Both the position numbers and the translations under genes were made by a program. Shown piece by piece: positions 31,475 through 40,118 of a DNA stretch of 48,133 nucleotides; position 1 is the stretch's first letter; each line of letters starts with the position of its first letter. The notes beneath the pieces are model-generated. The model was not told where the DNA came from. It saw only the letters and a program-made list of their open reading frames with translations, and did no database searches. The stretch comes from an uncultured Eubacteriales bacterium (GTDB taxonomy: Bacteria; Bacillota; Clostridia; Oscillospirales; Oscillospiraceae), in NCBI GenBank assembly GCA_900540545.1, contig UQGJ01000014.1, forward strand, positions 1-48,133. Reading direction: 5' to 3'.

Positions 31475-31933
31475 ATGAAGGGTTCCAACGACATTCTGAT
31501 GACCTATCTGCGGGTGTCCCAGCACATGTCCCGGCTGTTCCGGGACCACTATGGGCGGCTGCAGCTCACCTTCCCCCAGGCCCTGGTACTCACGGTGTTG
31601 GGCGAGGAGGGGCCGGTGCCCATCAGCGCCCTGGCCGAGCGCACCGGCAGCGCCAACTCCACTGTGTCCGGCATTGTGGACCGGCTGGAAAAGCTGGGGC
31701 TGGCCCGGCGGGAGCGGTCCGGGGAGGACCGGCGGGTCATCTACGTCACCGCCACCGAAAAATTTGACTGTCTGCGCAAGCGGGCCGAGACCGACGTGGG
31801 CGGTTATTTCAGCTCGGTTTTGGAGAGCATGACAGAGGAGGAGCGCCGGGCCGTCGCCCAGGCGCTGACCCGGCTGGACGAGGCGCTGCTGGACAAGGAG
31901 GCCCAGGATGCCGCGGCGGTGAAAAAAGGGTGA
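31475..31933 (+). CDS. MarR family transcriptional regulator
   Basis: 152-residue winged-helix regulator: 'LTFPQALVLTVLGEEGPVPISALAERTGSANSTVSGIVDRLEKLGLARRERSGEDRRVIYVTATEK' contains the recognition helix (about 58-74) and wing ('GEDRR'). Such proteins dimerise and usually repress efflux or stress genes until a small ligand binds. ATG 31475 is chosen because AAAGGAG lies 7 nt before it; the ATG at 31469 is too close. No transporter gene is adjacent on this strand, so its target may be itself or the downstream gene. Confidence 0.92.
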   Translation: MKGSNDILMTYLRVSQHMSRLFRDHYGRLQLTFPQALVLTVLGEEGPVPISALAERTGSANSTVSGIVDRLEKLGLARRERSGEDRRVIYVTATEKFDCLRKRAETDVGGYFSSVLESMTEEERRAVAQALTRLDEALLDKEAQDAAAVKKG

Positions 31934-32005
31934 TTTTTCGCGCCGGCTGTGGTATACTTCCTTCGAAATAGTATTCCATGACAAGTTTGTAAGGATGGAA
32001 TTCAG

Positions 32006-33082
32006 ATGAAAAGGAACTACGGTTACGATACCTACCGGGGCCGCTCCGGGTTCCGGACCTTCCTGAAGGTCCTGGCCGCCGCCCTGGTCATCGTGCTGGT
32101 GGTGGTCGTGGCGGGCGCCCTGTGGATCACGGAGCGGTACGGCGTCTACTCCGCCGACGGGGTGCGCCTGGTGCTGCCCTGGCTGGACCGGGAGCCGGAG
32201 CCGGTGAGCAGCGTGGAGGTGCTGCCCGTCGTCCCCAGCCAGCCCATCGTGGTGGTGACGCCGGAGGTGACCGGCCCCGCCGACCTCCAGTGCGTGAGCC
32301 TGCCCCGGGAGGCCCTCTATGACGGCTCCGCCGCCGGGGCGGTGGCGGCTGCCGGGGCCAACGGGGCCCTCTTCGACATGAAGGCCGACGACGGGTCCCT
32401 GGGCTACGTGTCCAGCCTGGACCTGGCCATCAAGGCCAAGGTCTCGGCCGACGACCCGGCCCTCAACGCGGCCATCCGCGCTCTCAACGACACGGAGGGG
32501 ATGTACACCGTGGCCCGGGTCTCCTGCTTCAAGGACGACAAGCTCTCAGACGCGGAGAAGGCCCTCAACATCCTCACCAACAGCGGCTACCGCTGGACCG
32601 ACCCGGAGGGGCTCCACTGGTCCAGCCCCACCAGCGAGTCGGTGCGGGATTACCTCACATCGGTCTGCCTGGAGCTGGCCGGGCTGGGGTTCGACGAGAT
32701 CGTGCTGGACCACGCGGGCTACCCCACCCAGGGCAACCTGGGCTATATCAAAAAGGGCGCGGCCTATGACCCGGAGGCCCTGGACGGGGTCGTGACCGGG
32801 TTCTACCAGCAGGTGCGGGAGGCCCTGTCCGGGCAGTATCCCGACGTGAAGCTGTCCATCGTGACCACCCAGGCCGCCCTGGACGGCACCGACGTCCTCA
32901 GCGGGCAGACCGCCGGGGCCGTGGCCGGGAGCGCCGACCGGGTGTGGATGAAAGAGGCCGAGACGGCCGGGGCGGAGCGGCTGCTGGCCGCCGCGGGGAT
33001 GGAGGACGCCGGAGACAAACTGGTGCCCCTGCTGGACGCCCCCGGTCCGGCGGACGGGAGCTGGGCCGTCTGGAACTGGTAA
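32006..33082 (+). CDS. Membrane-anchored putative glycoside hydrolase (DUF4015-like)
   Basis: 358-residue protein with a basic N-terminus and one membrane helix (about 20-42), so the bulk lies outside the cell. The body (about 90-350) fits the putative glycosyl hydrolase domain family DUF4015: 'GALFDMKADDGSLGYVS', 'VARVSCFKDDKLS', 'WTDPEGLHWSSPTSESVRDYL' and 'LGFDEIVLDHAGYP', a TIM-barrel-like pattern with acidic residues at strand ends. Relatives are thought to act on polysaccharides, unproven here. The start follows AAGGATGG; a TATACT box lies near 31951. A terminator follows at 33151. Confidence 0.82.
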   Translation: MKRNYGYDTYRGRSGFRTFLKVLAAALVIVLVVVVAGALWITERYGVYSADGVRLVLPWLDREPEPVSSVEVLPVVPSQPIVVVTPEVTGPADLQCVSLPREALYDGSAAGAVAAAGANGALFDMKADDGSLGYVSSLDLAIKAKVSADDPALNAAIRALNDTEGMYTVARVSCFKDDKLSDAEKALNILTNSGYRWTDPEGLHWSSPTSESVRDYLTSVCLELAGLGFDEIVLDHAGYPTQGNLGYIKKGAAYDPEALDGVVTGFYQQVREALSGQYPDVKLSIVTTQAALDGTDVLSGQTAGAVAGSADRVWMKEAETAGAERLLAAAGMEDAGDKLVPLLDAPGPADGSWAVWNW

Positions 33083-33150
33083 AAATTCCGGGACAATTTT
33101 TCGGGTTTGTCCGAAGGAAAACGCGTCTTTTTTACAAATCTCACAAATAG

Positions 33151-33194
33151 GAGAGACCGCACAGCCGACAATGTTGTGCGGTCTCTCTAAATTT
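33151..33194 (+). terminator. Intrinsic terminator before the V-ATPase operon
   Basis: Stem GAGAGACCGCACA/TGTGCGGTCTCTC (33151-33163 with 33175-33187) followed by an AT-rich T-run. It separates the DUF4015 gene from the ATP synthase operon. Confidence 0.85.
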
Positions 33195-33239
33195 TTTTCT
33201 GTGGCCCTACCAATATGTAAGGTGGTTGCAGTTTTTGGC

Positions 33240-33268
33240 TTGATTTTGACTTCGGTACAGTGTATTAT
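33240..33268 (+). promoter_or_regulatory. Promoter of the V-type ATP synthase operon
   Basis: TTGATT (33240-33245), 17-nt spacer, TATTAT (33263-33268), about 60 nt before the first gene. No other promoter of this quality is seen within the operon. Confidence 0.75.
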
Positions 33269-33329
33269 GGGAGGTATTCTAGGGCAGTATCAAATTTATG
33301 GATACCTACCATCGAAAGGCGGTGATGGA

Positions 33330-33644
33330 ATGTCTTTAGAAGCAGTCCAAAAGGTGACCGAGGCCGAGCAGAAGGCCCGGGAGCGGAAGGCCGAGGCGGA
33401 GGCCCAGGCCAAGCGCATGGTGGCCGAGGCCGAGAAGGCCGGCCGGGAGCGGCTGGCCGCGGCCCGCGCCGAGGCCGAGGCTCAGGTCCGGGAGATGATG
33501 ACCCGGGCGGAGGCCAAGGCCGACCTGCACACGGAGACCGTGATGGCGGAGACCCGGCGGTCCTGTGACAGCCTGCGCAGCGGTGCCCAGGATAAACTGG
33601 CGGACGCGGCGGCACTGATTGTCAGAAAGGTCGTGGGAGTCTAA
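33330..33644 (+). CDS. atpH: V-type ATP synthase peripheral stalk subunit G/H
   Basis: 104-residue coiled-coil protein rich in Ala, Glu, Lys and Arg ('EAEQKARERKAEAEAQAKRMVAEAEKAG'), typical of the A/V-type stator subunit G/H that pairs with subunit E. ATG 33330 follows GGCGGTG by 5 nt; upstream in-frame sequence is the promoter region. Its TAA overlaps the next ATG by one base (TAATG), coupling it to subunit I. First gene of the operon. Confidence 0.88.
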   Translation: MSLEAVQKVTEAEQKARERKAEAEAQAKRMVAEAEKAGRERLAAARAEAEAQVREMMTRAEAKADLHTETVMAETRRSCDSLRSGAQDKLADAAALIVRKVVGV

Positions 33645-35596
33645 TGTCCATCGTCAAAATGAAACGCCTGCGGCTGTTCGGCATGGCCTCCGACCGGGAG
33701 GACCTGCTGCGGGAGCTTCAGCACCTGGGCTGTGTGGAGGTCATCGAGCCGGAGGTCCCCCAGGACGACCCGGCCTGGGCCGGACTCACCAGGGTCAGCG
33801 ACACCGAGCTGGCCCAGCGGAAGTCGGAGCTGGCCGCCCTCCAGGCCGCCCTGTCCACCCTGGACAAGTACGGCAAGGCCAAGGGCAAGCTCCTCAGCGC
33901 CCGGCCCGTCATCACCGAGGCCGACCTCTTCAGCGACCTGGCCCGGCAGAAGGCGCTGGCCGCCGCCGAGGCCATCAACGAGCAGGAAAAACGCATCGCG
34001 GGCATTTACAGCGAAAAAAGCAAGCTCCAGGGCCAGAAGCTGGCCCTCTCCCCCTGGCTGGAGCTGGACGTCCCCCTGGACGCCCCCTCCACCCACGAGG
34101 TCGCCGTGACCTTCGGCAGCCTCTCCACCCGTACCCCCCTGGAGGAGCTTCCCGCCCAGCTCTCCGCCGCGGCAGACCTGTGCGAGCTGGTCTACGCCGG
34201 GCGGGACGCCGAGCAGCAGTACGTGTTGGTCCTGTGTCACCGCAGCCAGGAGGAGGCGGCCTTTGAAGTCCTGAAAAAGTACGGCTTCGCCCGCTCCACC
34301 CTTCGGGACTGGCACGGCACGGCCCGGGAGAACACCGAGGCCATGGACCAGCGGCTCAAGGAGCTGGACGCCGACCTGACCGCCGCCCAGGCGGCCATCC
34401 AGGCCCAGTCCGACCGCCGGGAGGAGCTCAAACGGTGCGTGGACCGCACCAATCAGGATATTCAGCGGGAGGAGTGCAAGGGCAGGCTCCTGCAGTCCCA
34501 GGCCGTAATCTTCCTGGAGGGGTGGGTCCCCGCCGAGCGGCTGGGGGACCTGGAGCGGGTGCTGGACCAGTACGGCTGCGCCTTCCAGTGCGCCGACCCG
34601 ACCCCCGAGGAGTACCCCGACGTGCCGGTGAAGCTGAAAAACAACTGGCTCACCCGGCCCCTGAACATGGTCACGGAGATGTACTCCCTCCCCGCCTACG
34701 ACGGCGTGGACCCCAACCCCCTGATGGCCCCCTTCTTCATCCTCTTCTACGGCATCATGCTGGCCGACATGGGGTACGGCCTGCTGATGATCATCGCCTC
34801 CCTGGTGGTGACGAAAAAGATGAAGCCCAAGGGCACCGCGGGCCACCTCTTCGGCCTGATGGGCCTGTGCGGCGTGAGCACCTTCGTGGTGGGCGCCCTC
34901 ACCGGCGGCTTCTTCGGGGACTTCATCCCCCAGCTTTTGAAGCTCATCAACCCCAATAGCACCTTCGCCCTGCCCTCCCTCTTCACCCCCCTGGACGACA
35001 CCCTGGCCATCCTGGTGGGGGCCATGTGTCTGGGCTTCGTGCAGATCATCACCGGCATGGTCATTAGCTTTGTGAACAAGCTTAGGGCCGGCGAGGTCAT
35101 GGACGGCATCTTCGAGGAGGTCACCTGGTGGGTGGTCTTTGCGGGGGCCGGACTGGCCATCCTGGGTGTCACCCCCCTGGTCCTCATCCTGGGCGGCGTG
35201 ATGATATTGGCCGGGGCCGTGTGGGGCGCCCGGGAGGCCAAGGGCTTCGGCAAGGTCCTGGGGACCTTCAGCGGTATCTTCGGTTCGCTCTATAACCACA
35301 TCACCGGTTATTTCGGCGACATCCTCTCCTACTCCCGTCTGATGGCCCTGATGCTGGCGGGCAGCGTCATCGCCCAGGTGTTCAACACCCTGGGCGCCAT
35401 CCCCGGCAACATCATCCTCTTCCTGGTCATCTCCTTCGCGGGCAATGCACTGAACTTCGCGTTGAATCTGCTGGGCTGCTACGTCCACGACCTGAGACTC
35501 CAGTGCCTGGAGTACTTCGGCAAGTTCTACAAGGACGGCGGCAGGCCCTTCCAGCCCCTCAGCGTCAACACCAAGTACTACGATGTAGTCGAATAA
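33644..35596 (+). CDS. ntpI: V-type ATP synthase subunit I (a subunit)
   Basis: 650-residue stator subunit with the ion half-channels. The N-terminal half is cytosolic, with long helical hairpins (about 40-330); the C-terminal half has seven to eight membrane helices from about residue 365 ('MAPFFILFYGIMLADMGYGLLM'). The functionally key Arg-bearing helix near 'YFGDILSYSRLMALMLAGSVIAQVFN' matches the family. It interacts with the K ring in the membrane. Length and gene order (H-I-K) are typical. Confidence 0.95.
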   Translation: MSIVKMKRLRLFGMASDREDLLRELQHLGCVEVIEPEVPQDDPAWAGLTRVSDTELAQRKSELAALQAALSTLDKYGKAKGKLLSARPVITEADLFSDLARQKALAAAEAINEQEKRIAGIYSEKSKLQGQKLALSPWLELDVPLDAPSTHEVAVTFGSLSTRTPLEELPAQLSAAADLCELVYAGRDAEQQYVLVLCHRSQEEAAFEVLKKYGFARSTLRDWHGTARENTEAMDQRLKELDADLTAAQAAIQAQSDRREELKRCVDRTNQDIQREECKGRLLQSQAVIFLEGWVPAERLGDLERVLDQYGCAFQCADPTPEEYPDVPVKLKNNWLTRPLNMVTEMYSLPAYDGVDPNPLMAPFFILFYGIMLADMGYGLLMIIASLVVTKKMKPKGTAGHLFGLMGLCGVSTFVVGALTGGFFGDFIPQLLKLINPNSTFALPSLFTPLDDTLAILVGAMCLGFVQIITGMVISFVNKLRAGEVMDGIFEEVTWWVVFAGAGLAILGVTPLVLILGGVMILAGAVWGAREAKGFGKVLGTFSGIFGSLYNHITGYFGDILSYSRLMALMLAGSVIAQVFNTLGAIPGNIILFLVISFAGNALNFALNLLGCYVHDLRLQCLEYFGKFYKDGGRPFQPLSVNTKYYDVVE

Positions 35597-35612
35597 AAGG
35601 AGGATACACGTA

Positions 35613-36137
35613 ATGGATATGACACAACTCATTGAGATGCAGCAGAGCACCACCTTCCTGGGCAGCATCGGCGGCCTGGCCCTGGCCCTCTTCGGCGCCG
35701 GCCTGGCGGCCGTCCTCTCCGGCATCGGCTCGGCCAAGGGCACCGGCATCGCCGGCGAGGCCGGCACCGGCCTTCTGTGCGAGGACCCCAGCAAGTTCGG
35801 TAAGGTCCTGATCCTGCAGGTCATCCCCGGCACCCAGGGCCTGTACGGCCTGGTGGTGTGGTTCTTCGCCATCTTCCGCATGGGGCTGCTCTCCGGCACC
35901 CTCCCCGCTCTGAGCATCGCCCAGGGTATGCAGTACTTCTTCGCCTGCCTGCCCATGGCCCTCGGCGGCCTGTTCTCCGCCATCGCCCAGGGCCGCGTGG
36001 CCGCCGGTTCCATCAACATCCTGGCCAAGAAGCCCAACGACTGGTCCAAGGGCATGATCCTCTGCATCACAGTGGAGTTCTACGCCATCCTGTCCCTGCT
36101 GGCCTCCATGCTCATGATCATCAACATCAGCGGCTAA
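35613..36137 (+). CDS. ntpK: V-type ATP synthase subunit K (rotor ring), Na+-type residues
   Basis: 174-residue, four-helix rotor protein formed of two fused hairpins. The first hairpin lacks an acidic residue; the second carries the ion-binding Glu155 ('CITVEFYAILSLL'). The motif 'LQVIPGTQGLYG' gives Thr74-Gln75, and Gln126 lies in 'AIAQGRVAAG'. Together with Glu155 these match the Na+ ligands known in Enterococcus hirae NtpK (Thr64, Gln65, Gln110, Glu139). A Na+-coupled enzyme is therefore likely. AAAGGAGG lies upstream of the ATG. Confidence 0.94.
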   Translation: MDMTQLIEMQQSTTFLGSIGGLALALFGAGLAAVLSGIGSAKGTGIAGEAGTGLLCEDPSKFGKVLILQVIPGTQGLYGLVVWFFAIFRMGLLSGTLPALSIAQGMQYFFACLPMALGGLFSAIAQGRVAAGSINILAKKPNDWSKGMILCITVEFYAILSLLASMLMIINISG

Positions 36138-36147
36138 GGAGACACCT

Positions 36148-36834
36148 ATGAACGGAATCGAAAAGATCACCGGCCGCATCGACGCCGACATCCAGCAGGA
36201 GATCGACGCCATCCAGGCCGACGCCAAGGCCCAGGCCGACGCCATCGCCGCCGACTACGAAGCGCGGGCCAAGGCCGAGGCCGAGGCCATCCTGAAAAAG
36301 GGCGCGGAGGCCGCCGCCCAGCGGGAGGAACGCCTGGGTTCCGTGGCCCAGCTGGAACACCGCAAGCTCACCCTCGCCGCCAAGCAGGAGATGGTGGAGC
36401 AGGCCTTCCAGCAGGCCATGCGGGAGCTGGTGGGACTGCCCGACGAGCAGTACATCGCCCTGCTGGCCAACCTGTGCGCCCAGGCCAGCCGCACCGGCCG
36501 GGAGCAGGTCATCTTCTCCCAGAAGGACCGCTCCCGCTTCGGCAAGGCCGTGGTCACCATGGCCAACGACATCCTGGCCCGGAAGGTGGCCCCCAAGCTG
36601 CCCGACGAGTTTACCGAGTCCAAGGCGGGGGCCTTCCTGGACAAGGTGGTCACCGGGGCCTCCGCCGTGCTGGCGGGGACCGGTATGCTCACCCTGGCCG
36701 AGGACACCCGGCCCATGGCCGGGGGCCTCATCCTGCGGGACGACAAGGTGGAGACCAACTGCTCCTTCGAGGTGCTGATCCACCTCCAGCGGGACGCCCT
36801 GGCCAACGAGGTGGCCAAGACCCTGTTCGGCTAA
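36148..36834 (+). CDS. ntpE: V-type ATP synthase subunit E
   Basis: 228-residue peripheral stalk subunit. Long N-terminal coiled coil (about 5-85, 'ADAKAQADAIAADYEARAKAEAEAI') and a globular C-terminal domain ending 'GGLILRDDKVETNCSFEVLI', the family's conserved end. It pairs with subunit G/H to hold the A3B3 head still. It starts 10 nt after the K stop with AAGGAGA ahead. Confidence 0.93.
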   Translation: MNGIEKITGRIDADIQQEIDAIQADAKAQADAIAADYEARAKAEAEAILKKGAEAAAQREERLGSVAQLEHRKLTLAAKQEMVEQAFQQAMRELVGLPDEQYIALLANLCAQASRTGREQVIFSQKDRSRFGKAVVTMANDILARKVAPKLPDEFTESKAGAFLDKVVTGASAVLAGTGMLTLAEDTRPMAGGLILRDDKVETNCSFEVLIHLQRDALANEVAKTLFG

Positions 36835-36869
36835 GGCCCCGCACCTCCCCAGCAAAAGGAGGAATCGAC

Positions 36870-37868
36870 TTGCCCAAGAAAATCAACGAATACGACTATC
36901 TCAATATCTCCACCCGCATCCACGCCATGGAGACCCGGTTGTTGACGGCCGAGCGGATGGAGCGGATGCTGGACGCCCGCTCCGCCGAGGAGGCCGCCAA
37001 GGTCCTGGCCGAGTGCGGCTATCCCGAATTCGACGACCTGACCCCCGCCGGCATCGAGCGGGTACTGGACCAGGTCCGTCTGGAGACCATGGCCGACCTG
37101 CGCAAGGCGGCCCCCGACCCGGCCATGGTGGACGTGTTCTGCATCCAGTACGACTACCATAACGCCAAGGTCCTGCTGAAGGCCCAGGCCACCGGCCGGG
37201 AGCCGGACGGGCTGTTCATCGACGCGGGGCGCTACCCCGCCCAGCAGCTCCGGGAGGACTTCGCCAAGGACGACCTCCACGGCACCGACACATTCCGCAG
37301 GGCCGTTGCCCAGGCCAGAGAGACCCTGGCCCTCACCGGCGACCCCCAGGCCGCCGACTTCATCCTGGACCGGGCCTACTACGACGAGCTGACCCGGGCC
37401 GCCAGGGACAGCCGCAGCGCCTTCCTGCTGGGCTACGTCCAGCGGTCCATCGACGTGGCAAACCTGCGCTCCGCCGTCCGCTCCGCCCGGATGGGCCGGG
37501 GGGCGGAGTTCCTCCGCCGGGTGCTCATCCCCGGCGGCACGGTGGGGACCGAGTCCCTGGTGGCGGCTGCCACCGGGGCCGGGGACCTGACCGGCGCCGT
37601 GGGCACCGGGCCGCTGACCGCCGCCGCCGAGGCGGGGGGCAAGGCCATGGAGGGGGGCAGTCTCACCCGGTTCGAAAAACTCTGCGACGACGCCCTCACC
37701 GCCTATCTGGCGGGGGCCAAGAGCGTCCCCTTCGGGGAGCATCCCCTCATCGGCTACCTCTACGCCCGGCAGGCGGAGCTGACCGCCATCCGCATCATCC
37801 TCACCGGGCGCATGGCGGGGCTGGACACGGACACCATCCGGGAAAGGCTGCGTGAGAGCTATGTCTGA
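36870..37868 (+). CDS. ntpC: V-type ATP synthase subunit C (V0 d-type), TTG start
   Basis: 332-residue funnel-shaped subunit linking the central shaft to the K ring. Repeated helical segments ('NISTRIHAMETRLL', 'EKLCDDALTAYLAGAKSVPFGEHPLIGYLYARQAELTAIRIILTGRMAG') match the V0D/AC39 family. An unusual insertion-like Gly/Ala-rich stretch ('GGTVGTESLVAAATGAGDLTGAVGTGPLTAAAEAGGK', about 212-250) interrupts the typical fold. TTG at 36870 is the start: AAAAGGAGG ends 7 nt before it and no ATG is near. It overlaps the ATG of subunit F by 8 nt. Confidence 0.93.
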   Translation: MPKKINEYDYLNISTRIHAMETRLLTAERMERMLDARSAEEAAKVLAECGYPEFDDLTPAGIERVLDQVRLETMADLRKAAPDPAMVDVFCIQYDYHNAKVLLKAQATGREPDGLFIDAGRYPAQQLREDFAKDDLHGTDTFRRAVAQARETLALTGDPQAADFILDRAYYDELTRAARDSRSAFLLGYVQRSIDVANLRSAVRSARMGRGAEFLRRVLIPGGTVGTESLVAAATGAGDLTGAVGTGPLTAAAEAGGKAMEGGSLTRFEKLCDDALTAYLAGAKSVPFGEHPLIGYLYARQAELTAIRIILTGRMAGLDTDTIRERLRESYV

Positions 37869-38181
37869 GCTGAACTACCACATCGCCGTGGTGGGGGACC
37901 AGGCCAGCGTCCTGGGCTTCAAGGCCCTGGGGCTGGACGTGTACCCCGCCGAGACGGTGGACGAGGCCCGGGAGACCCTCCACCGGCTTGCCAAGGAGGA
38001 CGTGGCCATCGTCTACCTCACCGAACAGCTGGCCCAGGGCCTGCAGCCGGAGATCGAGCGGTACAAGGACGCCCTGACCCCGGCCATCATCCTCATCCCC
38101 GGCAAGGGAGGCAGCCTGGGCATCGGCATGGACAACGTGAAAAAGTCCGTGGAGCGCGCCGTGGGCGCGGATATCCTCTAG
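37861..38181 (+). CDS. ntpF: V-type ATP synthase subunit F
   Basis: 106-residue central-stalk subunit with the compact CheY-like fold: 'HIAVVGDQASVLGFKALGLDVYPAET', 'VAIVYLTEQLAQ' and 'AIILIPGKGGSLGIGMDNVKKSVERAVG'. It binds subunit D in the rotor. ATG 37861 lies inside the end of the subunit C gene. A 161-nt hairpin-rich gap follows before subunit A. Confidence 0.93.
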   Translation: MSELNYHIAVVGDQASVLGFKALGLDVYPAETVDEARETLHRLAKEDVAIVYLTEQLAQGLQPEIERYKDALTPAIILIPGKGGSLGIGMDNVKKSVERAVGADIL

Positions 38182-38342
38182 CCGCGTCGATTTTCTGCGG
38201 AAAATCTCTGCCGCTGTGCGGCAGGGACGCGGCTTCTAGGGGGAACCAGTTCCCCCTAGATACGGGCCTTTGGCCCGATACCCTCTCCGCTCTCCGAGGG
38301 GGTAGGAAATAAGCGAAATCACCCGAAAGAAGGTTGATACGT
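38181..38342 (+). other. Hairpin array between V-ATPase F and A genes
   Basis: At 38181-38233 a three-way junction: outer GCCGCGTC/GACGCGGC enclosing hairpins GATTTTC-TGCG-GAAAATC and CTGCCGC-TGT-GCGGCAG. It is followed by CTAGGGGGAAC-CA-GTTCCCCCTAG (about 38236-38259), CGGGCC-TTT-GGCCCG and a TACCCTC/GAGGGGGTA pairing. The first stem uses the atpF stop codon's last base. There is no T-run, so it is not a plain terminator. It could shape mRNA stability and the A:F protein ratio. Confidence 0.6.
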
Positions 38343-40118
38343 TTGAGCAGCGGAAAGATCGTAAAAGTCTCCGGGCCGCTGGTCGTCGCCACCGGACTGG
38401 CCGACGCCAACATGGCCGACGTGGTCCGCGTGGGCGAGCAGCGCCTCATTGGCGAGATTTTGACCATGAACGGCGACTCCGCCTCCATCCAGGTCTATGA
38501 GGAGACCTCCGGCCTGGGCCCCGGCGCGGCGGTGGAGACCACCGGCTCCCCCCTGTCCGTGGAGCTGGGCCCCGGCCTCATCGAGAACATCTACGACGGC
38601 ATCCAGCGCCCCCTGGAGAAAATCATGGAGGTGGCCGGGTCCACCATCACCCGCGGCATTGAGCTGCCCGCCCTGGACCACACCAAGCAGTGGGACTTCA
38701 CCCCCACCGTCCAGGCCGGCGACAAGGTCTCCGGCGGCGACGTCATCGGCACCGTGCCCGAGACCGTCTCCGTGCTCCACAAAATCATGGTGCCCCCCAA
38801 GATGAGCGGCACCATCGAGTCCATCCAGTCCGGCTCCTTCACCGTGCTGGATACCGTGGCCACCCTGCGGCTGGACAACGGGGACGTGGTCCCCCTGACC
38901 ATGGTGCAGAAGTGGCCCGTCCGCGTGGGCCGGCCCTACAAGCACAAATATCCCCCCAAGACCCCCCTGCTGTCCGGCCAGCGCATCGTGGACGCCCTGT
39001 TCCCCATCGCCAAGGGCGGCACCGCCGCCATCCCCGGCCCCTTCGGCTCCGGCAAGACCGTCATGCAGCACCAGCTGGCAAAGTGGTCCGACGTGGACAT
39101 CGTCATCTACATCGGCTGCGGCGAGCGCGGCAACGAGATGACCGACGTGCTCCGGGAGTTCCCCGAGCTGGTGGACCCCCGAAACGGCGAGCCGCTGATG
39201 AAGCGGACCGTCCTCATCGCCAACACCTCCGACATGCCCGTGGCCGCCCGTGAGGCGTCCATCTACACCGGCATCACCATCGCCGAGTATTTCCGCGACA
39301 TGGGCTACGACGTGGCCGTCATCGCCGACTCCACCTCCCGCTGGGCCGAGGCCCTCCGCGAGATGTCCGGCCGTCTGGAGGAGATGCCCGGCGAGGAGGG
39401 CTACCCCGCCTATCTGGCCTCCCGTCTGGCCCAGTTCTACGAGCGGGCCGGCTCCGTGGAGTGCATCACCAGCCAGGGCGACCGCCGCGGCAGCCTGACC
39501 GCCGTGGGCGCGGTCTCCCCTCCGGGCGGCGACCTGTCCGAGCCGGTGAGCCAGGCCACCATGCGCATCGTCAAGGTGTTCTGGGCCCTGGACGCCTCCC
39601 TGGCCTACCGCCGCCACTTCCCCGCCATCAACTGGCTGAATTCCTATTCCCTCTACCTGGACTCTCTGAAGCCCTGGTACGACGAGAATCTGGGCAAGCA
39701 GTTCATGGTCAACCGCGACAAGGCCATGAGCATCCTCCAGGAGGAGGCCAGCCTGAACGAGATCGTCCAGCTGGTTGGCAAGGACTCCCTGTCCCCCAAC
39801 GACCAACTCACCCTGGAGACGGCCAAGATGCTCCGGGAGGACTTCCTCCAGCAGAACGGCTTCATGGAGGTGGACTGGTACTCCAGCTATGAGCGCCAGG
39901 ACAAGATGCTGGAGATGATTTTGGACTACGACAAGCTCTGCCGCGCCGCCATCGCCAAGGGCGCCAACGCCAACGACCTGTTCGCCATCCCCTTCCGGGA
40001 GAAGATGGGTCGGGCCAAGAGCGTGCCAGACAACGATTTCCCCGCCGTTTACGCCGATATGGCCCGGGAAATGGCCGAGCAGATCGACGAAATCGCGGCA
40101 AAGGGAGGCGAGGACTGA
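38343..40118 (+). CDS. ntpA: V-type ATP synthase catalytic subunit A, TTG start
   Basis: Catalytic ATPase subunit, about 591 residues. Walker A 'GPFGSGKT' in the middle, 'DVDIVIYIGCGERGNEMTDVL' with the catalytic Glu, Walker B 'DVAVIADSTSRWAEALRE', and the long non-homologous insertion (about 110-200) specific to A subunits. The TTG at 38343 is chosen because AGAAGG ends 9 nt upstream; the in-frame TTG at 38334 abuts that site. It shares TGATG with the B gene. Hexamer A3B3 with subunit B in the cytosol. Confidence 0.95.
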   Translation: MSSGKIVKVSGPLVVATGLADANMADVVRVGEQRLIGEILTMNGDSASIQVYEETSGLGPGAAVETTGSPLSVELGPGLIENIYDGIQRPLEKIMEVAGSTITRGIELPALDHTKQWDFTPTVQAGDKVSGGDVIGTVPETVSVLHKIMVPPKMSGTIESIQSGSFTVLDTVATLRLDNGDVVPLTMVQKWPVRVGRPYKHKYPPKTPLLSGQRIVDALFPIAKGGTAAIPGPFGSGKTVMQHQLAKWSDVDIVIYIGCGERGNEMTDVLREFPELVDPRNGEPLMKRTVLIANTSDMPVAAREASIYTGITIAEYFRDMGYDVAVIADSTSRWAEALREMSGRLEEMPGEEGYPAYLASRLAQFYERAGSVECITSQGDRRGSLTAVGAVSPPGGDLSEPVSQATMRIVKVFWALDASLAYRRHFPAINWLNSYSLYLDSLKPWYDENLGKQFMVNRDKAMSILQEEASLNEIVQLVGKDSLSPNDQLTLETAKMLREDFLQQNGFMEVDWYSSYERQDKMLEMILDYDKLCRAAIAKGANANDLFAIPFREKMGRAKSVPDNDFPAVYADMAREMAEQIDEIAAKGGED

